Below are positions 1-9,996 of a stretch of 64,000 nucleotides of DNA, piece by piece. The translations under genes and the position numbers were made by a program. The stretch comes from Balamuthia mandrillaris. Lineage: Eukaryota > Discosea > Longamoebia > Balamuthiidae. The notes beneath the pieces were generated by a model. It did not search any database. It had not been told where the DNA came from and saw only the letters and a program-made list of their open reading frames with translations. The stretch spans positions 186,001-250,000 of the forward strand of contig JAVKOQ010000004.1 of the NCBI GenBank assembly GCA_031835245.1, in the 5' to 3' direction. How positions within the stretch are numbered: position 1 is the stretch's first letter; each line of letters starts with the position of its first letter.

Positions 1-957
1 TTCAGCTGTTTGCAAATTAGAGTAATAAATGTAGTTACTTAAAGCATTTTCATTTGTTTGTCCTAGACTTTTAATAGCATCTTCATCTTTGATATTAAAA
101 ATGTTGATAAATTGATAAGGAACTAAAATGTAAGAAAAAGCTTGTCATAGTGTTGCAGAGTTTTGTGATTTGTTTTTTGCTTCATTTAAGAAGTTAATTT
201 GTTGTTGATCTAAGAAGAGATTGTCTACTTGTTTTGGAATTAAATAGTAGTTATCTTTATTGTTATTTAAGTAAAATTTTTCTGTTCTTAAAATTGTATT
301 TGAATCAGTATTTGGGTATTTGAGATTAAAATATTGAGCTAATTTTTCGTTAGTTGGTGTTGAATAAAAAGCAGGAACACTACCTAAAAAAAGTAAAGGT
401 GTAAAAACTAAAATTGGTAAACTTAAAGAAACTTTTGAACTAAATTTTAAAACTAACAATCCTGAAAGTGAACCAAAAATTAAAAAAGTAAAAAGTGGTG
501 AAAAGAAAGCTCAAATATAAAACATATTGACTTGATCTATATATTTGATATTAATAAGAAAAAAAATGGTGAAATTTATGTAAAAAAGTAAAGATCATAT
601 GCTAGCTAAAAAAATCAAAAATAAAATTTTGGTTACAATGATATATTTTCTAGTATATGGTTTTGTAAAAGTTATAAGATCTATTCCTTGATTATTTAAA
701 TCTTTGAAAATATTTAAAAATTTATATGAACTATAAACTACTGTAAAAAGTAGATTAATAAATAAAGTTATATAAGTAAAAATTAAGAATGTCTTACTGG
801 AAGTAGAAGTAAAAAAAGCTACAAGAGCTAAAATTAAAGTTAAAAAGAAAGATACAATTGGCAAAGCAAAAGTACTGTATTTTTTGAAAATTATTTTAAA
901 TAAAAATTTAAAATAATTATTATTTTTAAATGGTGAAGAAGAAATAGTTTTATTCAT
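1..957 (-). CDS. Polytopic membrane protein, ABC-permease-like (C-terminus beyond window)
   Basis: The frame is open from the ATG at 957 to the window edge (319 codons), so the 3' end is missing. At least five or six hydrophobic segments alternate with short basic loops, followed by a longer polar loop of roughly 80 residues rich in Asn and Gln. The layout resembles ABC-2-type permeases of mycoplasmas, which often carry extracytoplasmic insertions, but I see no diagnostic motif and no ATP-binding partner lies inside the window. A purine-rich stretch precedes the ATG; a GTG one codon upstream is the alternative start. Function is not assigned beyond membrane protein, possibly a transport subunit. 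Confidence 0.55.
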
Positions 958-1084
958 CACTCTTTCTACTAAAAATATAAATATTTTTAAAAAATGTGTC
1001 TAATTTAAATAAAAAATAATATGCTAATTATATACAAAAAAATTAAATTGTTTTTTTATTGCAACAAAAATATCAAAGATAAAG

Positions 1085-1114
1085 AAAAAAGAAGGAACTT
1101 TTCCTTCTTTTTTT
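1085..1114 (-). terminator. Rho-independent terminator for the three-gene leftward run
   Basis: A palindrome of A6GAAGGAA against TTCCTTCT7 with a tiny loop is followed by a T-rich run when read leftward. It overlaps the stop codon of the gene ending at 1113. Confidence 0.7.
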
Positions 1115-1499
1115 ATTCTGAATCAACTTTAATGTTAGAAATTTGTATAACTAAATCATCTAAATTAATATTTGCATTTTTCTCTAATTCTTTTCTTTTT
1201 TCAATTAAAAATTCAATTTTTTTAGAGTTTTTGTTGTATATATTATCAAAAACAAAAAAACTTGTAATACTTGCTAAAAAAGCAATAATAGCGTTTAAAA
1301 AAGCTATGGCCACAAATAAACGAACTGCTGTTAAATTAGGATTTTTAGCTATAGAGTAAGCAGATAAAATTCCATTAAAAGCTGCCATTAAAATCAAAAT
1401 AATGCTAGTGATAATAAAAATAGATTTTGAAATTCTGGCTTTTTTTGAAAGAAAAGAAATTTGTTCTTTTATTCTATTAATTTCACTTTCTCTACTCAT
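1113..1499 (-). CDS. Small two-TM membrane protein, last of a co-linear trio
   Basis: This 128-residue protein has an amphipathic basic N-terminus, two hydrophobic helices (about residues 27-50 and 63-85) separated by a short loop, and a charged helical C-terminus rich in Lys and Glu. Its start overlaps the 3' end of the preceding gene by 8 bases, so the two are translationally coupled. The arrangement (two TM helices between charged helical ends) is shared by the next two genes upstream and resembles the DUF4231/SLATT-like small membrane proteins; that assignment is by shape, not by a motif. No enzymatic residues are apparent. Confidence 0.6.
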   Translation of the reverse strand: MSRESEINRIKEQISFLSKKARISKSIFIITSIILILMAAFNGILSAYSIAKNPNLTAVRLFVAIAFLNAIIAFLASITSFFVFDNIYNKNSKKIEFLIEKRKELEKNANINLDDLVIQISNIKVDSE

Positions 1500-2001
1500 G
1501 TTTTTCCTCTCTAGCTTTTAATCGACTAATGTTACCAAAATAGTCATTGACCTTTTCTAATAAAGTAAGTTCAGGATTTGGATTGTTTTTGTATTTTCCT
1601 TCTTTAGCGTGGAATAAAATTAATTCTAATCCTAAAAAATTGTTGAGTTCTTTGTTTCTAATTCATTTATTTTTGACTAAAAACAGAGCAATTAATCCAT
1701 TTACAATACTTAAAATAATGTTGATTCATAAAGTAAAAATAGGTCATTGGTCAACAACAACTGGTTTATCTCCACTAGTATCTGTAATTTGAAAAATAGT
1801 AGCAAAGGGTTTAAATTCTTCAAGTCGAGAAGAAGCTAGTTTAAACACGCCCATAATAGCTGCAAAAAATGCAAAAAAGATCGCAAATAAAGAACAACTT
1901 CAAAAAATGATTTGGTAAATTTTGGCTTTTTTTGAAGTTTTGGAATAAAGATAATTTGCAAATTCCAAACCACTACTTGTTAGCTTAACTGATTTTAACA
2001 T
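1492..2001 (-). CDS. Two-TM membrane protein, middle of the trio (DUF4231-like)
   Basis: Read in code 4 the gene encodes 169 residues with several TGA tryptophans. A Lys-rich N-terminal segment precedes a strong hydrophobic helix (about residues 30-55), an exposed loop, a second hydrophobic helix (about 85-110), then a charged C-terminus. The ATG at 1999-2001 shares one base with the stop of the upstream gene (TAATG), and the 3' end overlaps the next gene, so all three form one tightly packed operon. Probably paralogous to both neighbours. Function unknown; DUF4231/SLATT-type membrane sensor is one possibility. Confidence 0.65.
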
Positions 2002-2492
2002 TACTTTTTCACTCCTAAAATTGCTTTTTTCAGCAACTTAAGTTTAGAAACATCTTTTTTTGCTAAATAAAAATCATTAATTTCTTTAAAATCTAGTTCA
2101 AAAGTTTCGTATGAATAATTAGGATCTGATTCAATTTTTAAGTAAATATAATTTAGCTCGCGCTGTGCTTTTTTGAAATCATGATACTTCATTATTTCTT
2201 TATAAACACCTAAAAAAATGTTTAAAATGAAGGTTAAAACTATAAATGTTGCTAAAACAATGGTAAGACCTAGTTCTTGAAAAAAAGGTTTTCTTGTAGC
2301 AACAGGGATCTTATTGTATCTGAGTATTTCTAAATAAATAACAACTGCAGCTAGAATTACAATGGATAAACTTGCAACTAAAGAAATATATTTAATTAAT
2401 CTTGAGAATTGAAAAGCAAGAATTTTGTTTCTTGTTAATCTAGCTAATTTTTTATCTATGTAGTCTAATAGCTGTTGTTTTATAAGGTTCAT
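2001..2492 (-). CDS. Two-TM membrane protein, first of the trio (DUF4231-like)
   Basis: 163 residues. A basic amphipathic N-terminus (about 1-35) is followed by a TM helix (38-55), a short loop, a second TM helix (73-95) and a charged helical tail. Same architecture as the two downstream genes, with which it overlaps or abuts. The ATG is the first in the frame. A terminator-like palindrome at 2525-2571 separates it from the gene upstream, so its promoter probably lies in 2493-2525. No catalytic motif; function unknown. Confidence 0.65.
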   Translation of the reverse strand: MNLIKQQLLDYIDKKLARLTRNKILAFQFSRLIKYISLVASLSIVILAAVVIYLEILRYNKIPVATRKPFFQELGLTIVLATFIVLTFILNIFLGVYKEIMKYHDFKKAQRELNYIYLKIESDPNYSYETFELDFKEINDFYLAKKDVSKLKLLKKAILGVKK

Positions 2493-2524
2493 AGTTATAG
2501 TATTTTACCACATTTGTGTATTGA

Positions 2525-2571
2525 AAAAACCTAAAGAAGAAGCAAAAAGAAGCTTTTTCTTTAGGTTTTTT
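2525..2571 (-). terminator. Terminator downstream of the YwaF-like gene
   Basis: A long inverted repeat (A6CCTAAAGAA against TTCTTTAGGT6) ends in T-runs in both directions. It lies after the stop of the YwaF-like gene on the leftward strand. Confidence 0.7.
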
Positions 2572-2612
2572 AATAAAATATTTTTTTGTAAATTTATTAA
2601 AAATAACTTTAA

Positions 2613-3587
2613 TTAATCAATTTCGTGTAAACAACCTTGTTTGAAATTGAAGAAATTATCAAATCTTTCTCAATTGTCTTTAAAAGTGGTTTTGAAATTA
2701 TGTAATCTAATTTTTTTGTCTTCAAATTCAAAGCTTTTGATAAAAATAGTGATTATTCAAATTATTCAAAAGGCTAAAAAGAAAATAATGCTAAGACTAA
2801 AGAGTTGATATGGTCATTGTGAAATAACTCCTAGTACTGCTAAACCTTTTTTTCCAAAGTAGAATCAGTTTGCATTGTAAGCAATTTGATATTTTATGTT
2901 GTGAGTAGATTCACTAACTGCGCTAAAGGTTCAATTAAGTGTAAACATTAAAATTACACAAACAAAGATAATAAATGCAGATTGTAATACTACTTTGCTT
3001 GTAATTCTAAATTTATTAGATTGCATCATTTGTAGTAAAAATGGAAAAATTAAAACGATTAAGTGTGTAATTAAATATTCTCAAAATAAATAAGAATCAT
3101 AACCTCAATCTATCCCTTGACGTGATCAAGTTATTGTTGAGCCTTTGTTATATGCTAGATCATCTAAAATAGTATCGTTAGTTCTTGAAATATCAGCAAA
3201 TAATAGAGCTAAAAATGCACCTAAAAATGAAGGAATAACAAAAAAGCGAATATACTCAATTTTATTAAAGAATAAAACCACAACTACAACCACCATCATC
3301 AACCTACACAAATGCAGCGGTAAGTATTCTCATTTGTAAATATAATCATAACTTTCTAAAACTACAACTCTACTTACTCAAGAAAATAAGAAAATCGCAA
3401 TTGCTACAAATTTAAATAAATATTTAATTATGATTGGGTGATCATTGTAAAAATTTCTAATTTTAAATCTTAAAATATAAATTAAAAATAAAACCAAAAA
3501 TGCAATTGCTACTATTAGAAAAAATACAACCTTACTATCTGCAAAATCAATTTGATTTCCTCTTCAATTAAAAGCATTTGTATTCAT
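2613..3587 (-). CDS. YwaF/TMEM164-type multi-pass membrane protein
   Basis: 324 residues in code 4, seven or so hydrophobic helices. A PLHLCR motif sits in the third membrane segment and a PFLLQ-like stretch later in the protein; the LPLHLC-type motif is characteristic of the bacterial YwaF (TIGR02206) family related to eukaryotic TMEM164. The biochemical role of bacterial members is not established. The start ATG (3585-3587) follows a GAAGGAA ribosome-binding site. It stands alone between the rRNA terminator and its own terminator. The C-terminus is polar and basic. Confidence 0.7.
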
Positions 3588-3666
3588 AATTTCCTTCTTT
3601 TTTTGTTTTATTATAAAACAAATTTAATTTTTATTAACAACAATTTGTTTTCTATACTTCAACAAT

Positions 3667-3691
3667 AAAAAAAGGACAATTTCTTGCCCTT
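3667..3691 (-). terminator. rRNA operon terminator
   Basis: Read leftward, AAGGGCAA and TTGTCCTT form an 8-bp stem (one G-U pair) with a four-base loop, followed by T7. It lies just past the outer 23S processing stem. Confidence 0.7.
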
Positions 3692-3694
3692 AAG

Positions 3695-3720
3695 ATAGTT
3701 CTCTGAAAACTGAATAGCAA
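3695..3720 (-). other. 23S rRNA outer processing stem, 3' arm
   Basis: This 26-base segment is complementary, with one mismatch, to 6807-6832 in the 16S-23S spacer. Together they close a long helix around the 23S precursor, the usual RNase III substrate. A second helix is formed by 3731-3748 with 6695-6712. Confidence 0.75.
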
Positions 3721-3767
3721 TAATATTTAGTATTAAAATATCTTAAGAATACTAACATTTTAAATTT

Positions 3768-3876
3768 TTGAATATATTAGTATTGGTCAGCTGAATGTAT
3801 TACTACACTTACACTTCCAACCTATCAACCTCGTAGTCTACAAGGAATTTCATAAGGAATACTCATCTTTGAGGAA

Positions 3877-3907
<31 letters not shown>

Positions 3908-4035
3908 TTTTCCGTACTTAGCTACCCAGCTGTGCCTTTGGCAAGACAACTGGAACACCAGCGGTACGTCCACTCCGGTCCTCTCGTACTAAGAGCAGCT
4001 CTCATCAATATTCCAACACCCACATCAGATAGGGG

Positions 4036-4068
<33 letters not shown>

Positions 4069-4119
4069 ACGTACCGCTTTAATTGGCGAACAGTCAAACC
4101 CTTGGAACCGACTCCAGCT

Positions 4120-4156
<37 letters not shown>

Positions 4157-4185
4157 TCCCGTCGATGTGATCTCTTGGGGAAGAT

Positions 4186-4223
<38 letters not shown>

Positions 4224-4362
4224 GACGGCCATTCCACAATGTACCGCCGGATCACTAAGTCCTGCTTTCGCACCTGCTCGACTTGTAAGTCTTTGCAGTC
4301 AACCACACTTTTACCTTTGTGCTCTGCATATGGTTTCTGACCATATTGAGTGTAGCTTTGAA

Positions 4363-4408
<46 letters not shown>

Positions 4409-4697
4409 ACCACGCACTGTCTCCTTCCCAGATAAGGGGAACGGGTTAGAAAATCAATTTAGCAAGGGTGGTATTTCAAGGTTGACTCCACTAGAACTAG
4501 CGTCCCAGCTTCAAAGTCTCCCACCTATCCTACACATGCTAAACCAATTTTCAATACGAAGTTATAGTAAAGCTCCACGGGGTCTTTTCGTCTTGATGCG
4601 GGTAACCAGCGTTTTCACTGGTACCATAATTTCACCGAGTCCAATGTTGAGACAGTAGGGAGATCATTGCGCCTTTCGTGCAGGTCAATAATTAGTT

Positions 4698-4749
<52 letters not shown>

Positions 4750-6124
4750 CGGGCTTCACTTTAATGCTTTGCGTAAGCTAACATCTCCGTTTAACCTTCG
4801 GGCACTGGGCAGGCTTCACCCTCTATACGTCGTTTTACAACTTAGCAGAGAGCTGTGTTTTTGATAAACAGTTGCCCCCCCTATTTTCTGTGGCCTATTA
4901 AAAATAGGCGCCCCTTCTCGCGAACTTACGGGGTTATTTTGCAGAGTTCCTTAACATTGGTTTTCTCGCTCGCCTTAGAATACTCATCTTGGGAACGTGT
5001 GTTCGTTCTCGGTACAGGTTGATAAAAAATTAACACTAGAAGCTTTTCTTGGAAACATGAAATCATTCAATTCGTTACTCGACCGAAGTCTTCACTATGC
5101 ATCACAACTCAAGATTATGCTATACGGATTTGCCTATATAACTCTCTTGTTGCTTACCCCACAATCCAGTAAGTGGTAGAACTATCCTTTTTCGTCACTC
5201 CATCATTCTTTTACCAAGTACAGGAATATTAACCTGTTGTCCATCGACTATGCATTTCTGCCTCATCTTAGGCCCTGACTAACCCTGGGTGGACGAACCT
5301 TGCCCAGGAAACCTTTCCCAATAGGCGTCGAAGATTCTCACTTCGAATCGTTACTCATGCCGGCATTCTCACTTTTAATCTCTCCACCAGTCCTCACGGT
5401 CTGACTTCAACGAAATTAAAACGCTCTCCTAACGCACATAATGTGCCCGTAGCTTCGGTATTGTGTTTGAGTCCCGTTACATTATTGGCGCAAGATCTCT
5501 TGACTAGTGAGCAATTACGCACTCTTTAAAAGGTGGCTGCTTCTAAGCCAACTTCCTAGTTGTTTATGAAATCTCACAACCTTTCTCACTTAACACAATT
5601 TTGGGACCTTAGCTGACGATCTGGGTTGTTTCCCTCGCGAGCGTGGACGTTATCACCCACGTTCCGACTGCATAGCTTAATTTTAATGGTATTCGGAGTT
5701 TGATTATAGTCAGTACAGCTAGATGCCGCCATTCCACATTCAGTGCTCTACCCCCATTAAACAATACTATACGCTAGCCCTAAAGCTATTTCGAAGAGAA
5801 CCAGCTATCTCCAGGTTCGATTGGAATTTCACCGCTATCCACAAGTCATCCGGGCACTTTTTAGCGTACTACGGTTCGGTCCTCCACTTAGTTTTACCTA
5901 AGCTTCAACCTGCTCATGGATAGATCACCTGGTTTCGGGTATATGCCAATATACTAAAGTCGCCCTATTCAGACTCGGTTTCCCTACGGCTCCGCTTTTT
6001 TCTGCTTAACCTTGCATATTAACATAACTCGCCGGCCCATACTGCAAGATGTACGCCATCACACTTTAACGTGCTCTGACTACTTGTAAGTAAATGGTTT
6101 CAGAATCTATTCCACTCCCCTCTC

Positions 6125-6169
<45 letters not shown>

Positions 6170-6650
6170 GTCTGATTAGTATTTAGCCTTACCGGGTGGT
6201 CCCGGCAGATTCAGACAGGGTTTCACGTGCCCCGCCCTACTCAGGATACATCTATGAGATTTTATGATTTCGTATACAGGAATATCACCTTCTATGTTGA
6301 AGCTTTCCAACTTCTTCTACTATCATAAAATTTTGTAACTCAATGTAAGATGTCCTACAACCCCTTTTTACAGGTTTGGGCTCTTTCGCTTTCGCTCGCC
6401 ACTACTGACGAAATCATTATTTATTTTCTTTTCCTGTTGCTACTAAGATGTTTCAATTCGCAACGTGTCTCGCTAATTTGACTATGGATTCATCAAAATG
6501 CAACTGAGGTTTGCTCAGTTAGGTTACCCCATTCGGAAATCTCCGTATCATAGTTTATTTCCAACTCCACGAAGCTTATCGCAGGTAATCGCGTCCTTCA
6601 TCGACTTTCAGACCCAAGGCATCCACCAAATACTCTTACTTAATTTAAAA
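3768..6650 (-). rRNA. rrl: 23S ribosomal RNA
   Basis: Recognised from conserved 23S elements on the leftward strand: the 5' region with GGTGGATGCCTTGGG near 6620-6640, the GATAAGCTTCG helix, the peptidyl-transferase and sarcin-ricin regions, and the 3' end near 3768-3790 (CAGCTGACCAATACTAAT type). Length about 2.88 kb is normal. Ends are estimated to within about 15 bases. It is co-transcribed downstream of 16S, and no 5S rRNA or tRNA follows before the terminator at 3667-3691, so 5S must be encoded elsewhere, as in several mycoplasmas. Confidence 0.97.
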
Positions 6651-6907
6651 GTTAATACAACTTTAATATTGCCTATTATTGCTAAAGATAAATATCTTAA
6701 GGTATTTTAATATTGGTAATCTATTTTAGAAATTTAATTTAAAAATTAAACTCGGTTATAAAAAAGATCGTTGAAATAATAAATATGAAGTTAATCATAT
6801 TGTTATTTGCTATTCAGTTTTCAAAGAACTATAATTGAGAACTTAAAGCTCTCAAAACTAGACACGAATCGATTATGTAATAAGTCAATTAAGACTAATG
6901 TACTCCG
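6651..6907 (-). other. 16S-23S intergenic spacer with boxA-like element, no tRNA
   Basis: The spacer of about 260 bases holds no tRNA gene. It contains the 5' arms of two 23S processing helices (6695-6712 and 6807-6832) and the 3' arm of the 16S processing helix (6842-6870). The GTTCTTTGAAAAC stretch inside the outer 23S arm matches the boxA-like antitermination element found in Firmicute rRNA spacers. Confidence 0.8.
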
Positions 6908-7030
6908 TAGAAAGGAGGTGTTCCATCCCCACGTTCTCGTAGGGATACCTTGTTACGACTTCACCCCAGTCATCAGTCCTGCCTTAGGCAATGGTCTCCG
7001 AAGTTAACTCACCGACTTTGGGCATTACCA

Positions 7031-7061
<31 letters not shown>

Positions 7062-7117
7062 AACCCGAGAACGTATTCACCGTAGCGTAGCTGATCTACG
7101 ATTACTAGCGATTCCGA

Positions 7118-7156
<39 letters not shown>

Positions 7157-7196
7157 ATCGGTTTTTTGAGATTTGCTCCATGTCACCATATTGCTT

Positions 7197-7227
<31 letters not shown>

Positions 7228-7363
7228 TGCCCCACTCGTAAGAGGCATGATGATTTGACGTCGTCCCCACCTTCCTCCTGGTTACCCAGGCAGTATCTCT
7301 AGAGTCCTTAACTTAATATTAGTAACTAAAGAAAAGGGTTGCGCTCGTTGCAGGACTTAACCT

Positions 7364-7398
<35 letters not shown>

Positions 7399-7484
7399 CC
7401 ATCTGTCATTCTGTTAACCTCCACTATATCTCTATAGCTTTGCAGAAGATGTCAAGAGTGGGTAAGGTTCTACGCGTAGCGTCA

Positions 7485-7517
<33 letters not shown>

Positions 7518-7617
7518 TCCCGTCAATTCCTTTAAGTTTCACTCTTGCGAGCATACTACTCAGGCGGATCATTTAACGCGTTAGCTGCGTTTGTGAAATT
7601 ATTCCACCAACTAATGA

Positions 7618-7676
<59 letters not shown>

Positions 7677-8437
7677 TCCCTTAGTGTCAATATATAACCA
7701 GTTAGCTGCCTTCGCCTATTGGTGTTCTTCCTAATATCTACGCATTCCACCGCTTCACTAGGAATTCCGCTAACCTCTTTATAATTCTATTTTGCCAGTA
7801 TCCAAAGCGGACTGAAGTTGAGCTTCAGCATTTAACTCCAGACTTAGCAAAAAACCTACGGACGCTTTACGCCCAATAATTCCGGATAACGCTTGCGACC
7901 TATGTATTACCGCGGCTGCTGGCACATAGTTTGCCGTCGCTTTCTAATAAGGTACCGTCAAGATAAAATCATTTCCTATTCTATTTTTTCTTCCCTTATA
8001 ACAGCAGTTTACATTCCGAAGAACTTCATCCTGCACGCTGTGTCGCTCCATCAAGCTTTCGCTCATTGTGGAAAATTCCTTACTGCTGCCTCCCGTAGGA
8101 GTCTGGGCCGTATCTCAGTCCCAGTGTGGCCGTACAGCCTCTCGGCCCGGCTAAACATCATCGTCTTGGTAGGCCATTACCCTACCAACTAACTAATGTT
8201 CCGCACCCCCATTTTTAAGTGAAGCTGTGAAGCTCCTTTCTATTACTCATCATGCGATAAATAACTATATCCGGTATTAGCTATTGTTTCCAATAGTTAT
8301 CCCAGTCTTAAAGGTAGGTTAGGTACGTGTTACTCACCCATTCGCTACTGAATGTATTGCTACATCCCGTTCAACATGCATGTATTAGGCACACAGCGAG
8401 CGTTCATCCTGAGCTAGGATCAAACTCTCAAAAAATT
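6908..8437 (-). rRNA. rrs: 16S ribosomal RNA
   Basis: Leftward strand. The 5' end carries GAGAGTTTGATCCTAGCTCAG (8409-8429) and the 3' end the GGAACACCTCCTTTCT anti-Shine-Dalgarno tail (6908-6925). The universal 515 (GTGCCAGCAGCCGCGG), 790 (ATTAGATACCCTGGTAG) and 1400 (TGTACACACCGCCC) landmarks are all intact. Length about 1.53 kb. The sequence is of the hominis/synoviae type by overall appearance. A leader segment at 8471-8500 is complementary to 6842-6870 and forms the 16S processing stem. Confidence 0.97.
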
Positions 8438-8538
8438 GCGTGTTTAATAAATTGGTTTTGTTTTAATTTTAGATTCGTATCTAGTTTTGAAAGATCTAAG
8501 TTTCGTTTCTCTTGCTTCGGTTTTAACGAGCAACTATA
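8438..8538 (-). other. rRNA leader with 16S processing arm and boxA-like sequence
   Basis: The segment 8471-8500 pairs with 6842-6870 downstream of 16S, apart from a few mismatches. It includes GATCTTTCAAAAC, a boxA-like antitermination signal. No coding sequence is seen here. Confidence 0.65.
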
Positions 8539-8567
8539 AGTATACACTAAAAAAAATTATTTCAAAA
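8539..8567 (-). promoter_or_regulatory. Candidate rRNA operon promoter
   Basis: Read leftward, TATACT (8539-8544) serves as a -10 box. Upstream is TTGAAA or the overlapping TTTTGA as -35 at 15 or 17 bases spacing, preceded by A- and T-rich tracts like an UP element. Confidence 0.5.
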
Positions 8568-8715
8568 TATTTTTTTTTAGTTCAACTTTTGGAAAAATCC
8601 TACAGTTTTTTATATTTTTTCCTCTGTAAAAAGTAGGTAAACAATATTTTAACTAAAAAATAAAAATCTCCAAATATTTTTTTCATTTTTTTTAATTGTG
8701 TTTTTTCTTTATATT

Positions 8716-8721
8716 TATAAT
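8716..8721 (+). promoter_or_regulatory. Candidate -10 box for the rightward run
   Basis: TATAAT about 70 bases upstream of the first rightward gene, in a T-rich region. The -35 is weak (TTGTGT with short spacing). Otherwise 8568-8789 holds only AT-rich DNA. Confidence 0.4.
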
Positions 8722-8789
8722 ATAGAAAAACGATAAAAGTTAGAAAAAAAGTTTAAAATTTACTCTACTTTACAAATTGAAAGGAAAAA

Positions 8790-9446
8790 ATGCAAATTCC
8801 TTCTTGGCTAAGAATACTTTTAATTGCTTCAATTTTTGTTTCATTAGCTATTGGTGCTGCTGCTTTAGTTTGATCTCAAAAGAAAAAAAATAAAATAGTT
8901 AAACAAGTAATGGAAGAAAATAGAAAAAACATAAACAAGAGTTTAGTCATCCCTGAAGCTAAAATCGAAGCTGATTATATTGATAAATTGTTTAATGTCA
9001 ACAACAATTGAGTCATTGAAGAATTAGAATTTATCATTAATACAATTTCGTTAAATAAATTAAATAATAATGTTTTTTTTGAAAAAGCTGGTGTTTGTTT
9101 TTTTCTTTCTTCAATTATTAATAAAACTAATAACTTCATTTTTAAAAACCACATCGATAATCAGGATTTTAAAAAACAAGAACAACTTTTGGAATTTCAA
9201 ACCCCAGAAACTGCTTTTGTTGAAAAAATTGGTCAAGAAAAAGATTTTTACTTAATCGATGGTATTGAAGATAAAGAAATAGTTGAAACATTCGATTTGT
9301 GTTTTAAATATTTGAAAAAAGATGGATTAATGATTGTTAGAAATATTAGCAAAAAATCACAAACTAAATTAATCAAAATCTTAAAATCTGCTTTTATTAA
9401 GTATGAGGTGGATTTAAATTTTTATTCTTTAATAATTAAAAAATAG
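8790..9446 (+). CDS. Membrane-anchored protein with a degenerate methyltransferase-like domain
   Basis: 218 residues in code 4. An N-terminal TM helix (about 8-27) is followed by a basic linker and a cytoplasmic domain. The C-terminal half has the alternating beta-alpha pattern of a Rossmann methyltransferase: DFYLIDGI at about 154-161, then a helix, KKDGLMIVRNI, a helix and a final strand. The glycine-rich SAM-binding loop is not recognisable, so activity is uncertain. From memory, it resembles a conserved mycoplasma family NCBI calls BC85_0335 putative methyltransferase, found near greA; I could not check this. An AAAGGAAAAAA ribosome-binding site supports the ATG. Confidence 0.6.
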
Positions 9447-9499
9447 TAAAATTGTAATTTGCAAAAAAATACACAATTATTTAAAGAGAAAGGACTAAT

Positions 9500-9994
9500 A
9501 TGAATCTAAAAGATAAAAAAGAAGAAATTTTTTTAACCAAAGAGAGTTTAGAATCCTATAAAAAAGAACTAAACCAACTCATTAATGTTGAAAGAAACAA
9601 AGTAATTGATGAAATTAAATCTGCTAGAGAACAAGGTGATCTTTCAGAAAACGCTGAATATGATGCAGCTAGAGAAAAACAAGGAATTATTGAGGCTAGA
9701 ATTTTAGAAATTGAATCTATTTTATCCAAAGCAAAACTTATTGAAAATACAGGATTAAAATCAGATGAAATTACTATAGGTTCAAAAGTTTCTATCCTTA
9801 ATTTAAAGACCCAAACAAGTCATAATGTACAAATTGTTGGTTCTTTAGACGCTAATCCTTTTCAAAATAAAATCTCTAACCTTTCTCCTTTAGCTTCAGC
9901 TTTAATTGGAAGAAAAGCAGGCGAAGAAGTTGAGATTGATGTTTCAGAAAAATACTCAGTACAAATTTTAAGCATCAACAATGACTTTAGTTAA
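9500..9994 (+). CDS. greA: Transcription elongation factor GreA
   Basis: GreA enters the secondary channel of backtracked RNA polymerase and stimulates cleavage of the extruded transcript. The 164-residue length is typical. The N-terminal coiled coil carries the GDLSENAEYD tip motif (residues 46-55) with the acidic residues that coordinate the catalytic Mg2+, followed by AAREKQ. The C-terminal FKBP-like domain ends with an IGRKAGEEVEI segment as in the family. GAGAAAGGA lies upstream of the ATG. The gene is 2 bases from the MATE gene and probably co-transcribed with it. Confidence 0.96.
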   Translation: MNLKDKKEEIFLTKESLESYKKELNQLINVERNKVIDEIKSAREQGDLSENAEYDAAREKQGIIEARILEIESILSKAKLIENTGLKSDEITIGSKVSILNLKTQTSHNVQIVGSLDANPFQNKISNLSPLASALIGRKAGEEVEIDVSEKYSVQILSINNDFS

Positions 9995-9996
9995 CA

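Noticed and set aside
1547-1792. Rightward frame antisense to the middle trio gene
   Set aside because: The leftward frame in code 4 is longer, overlaps both neighbours in operon fashion and has TM helices; the rightward one is a shadow.
3890-8539. Several open frames on both strands within the rRNA genes
   Set aside because: They lie fully inside conserved 16S and 23S sequence and have no independent support.
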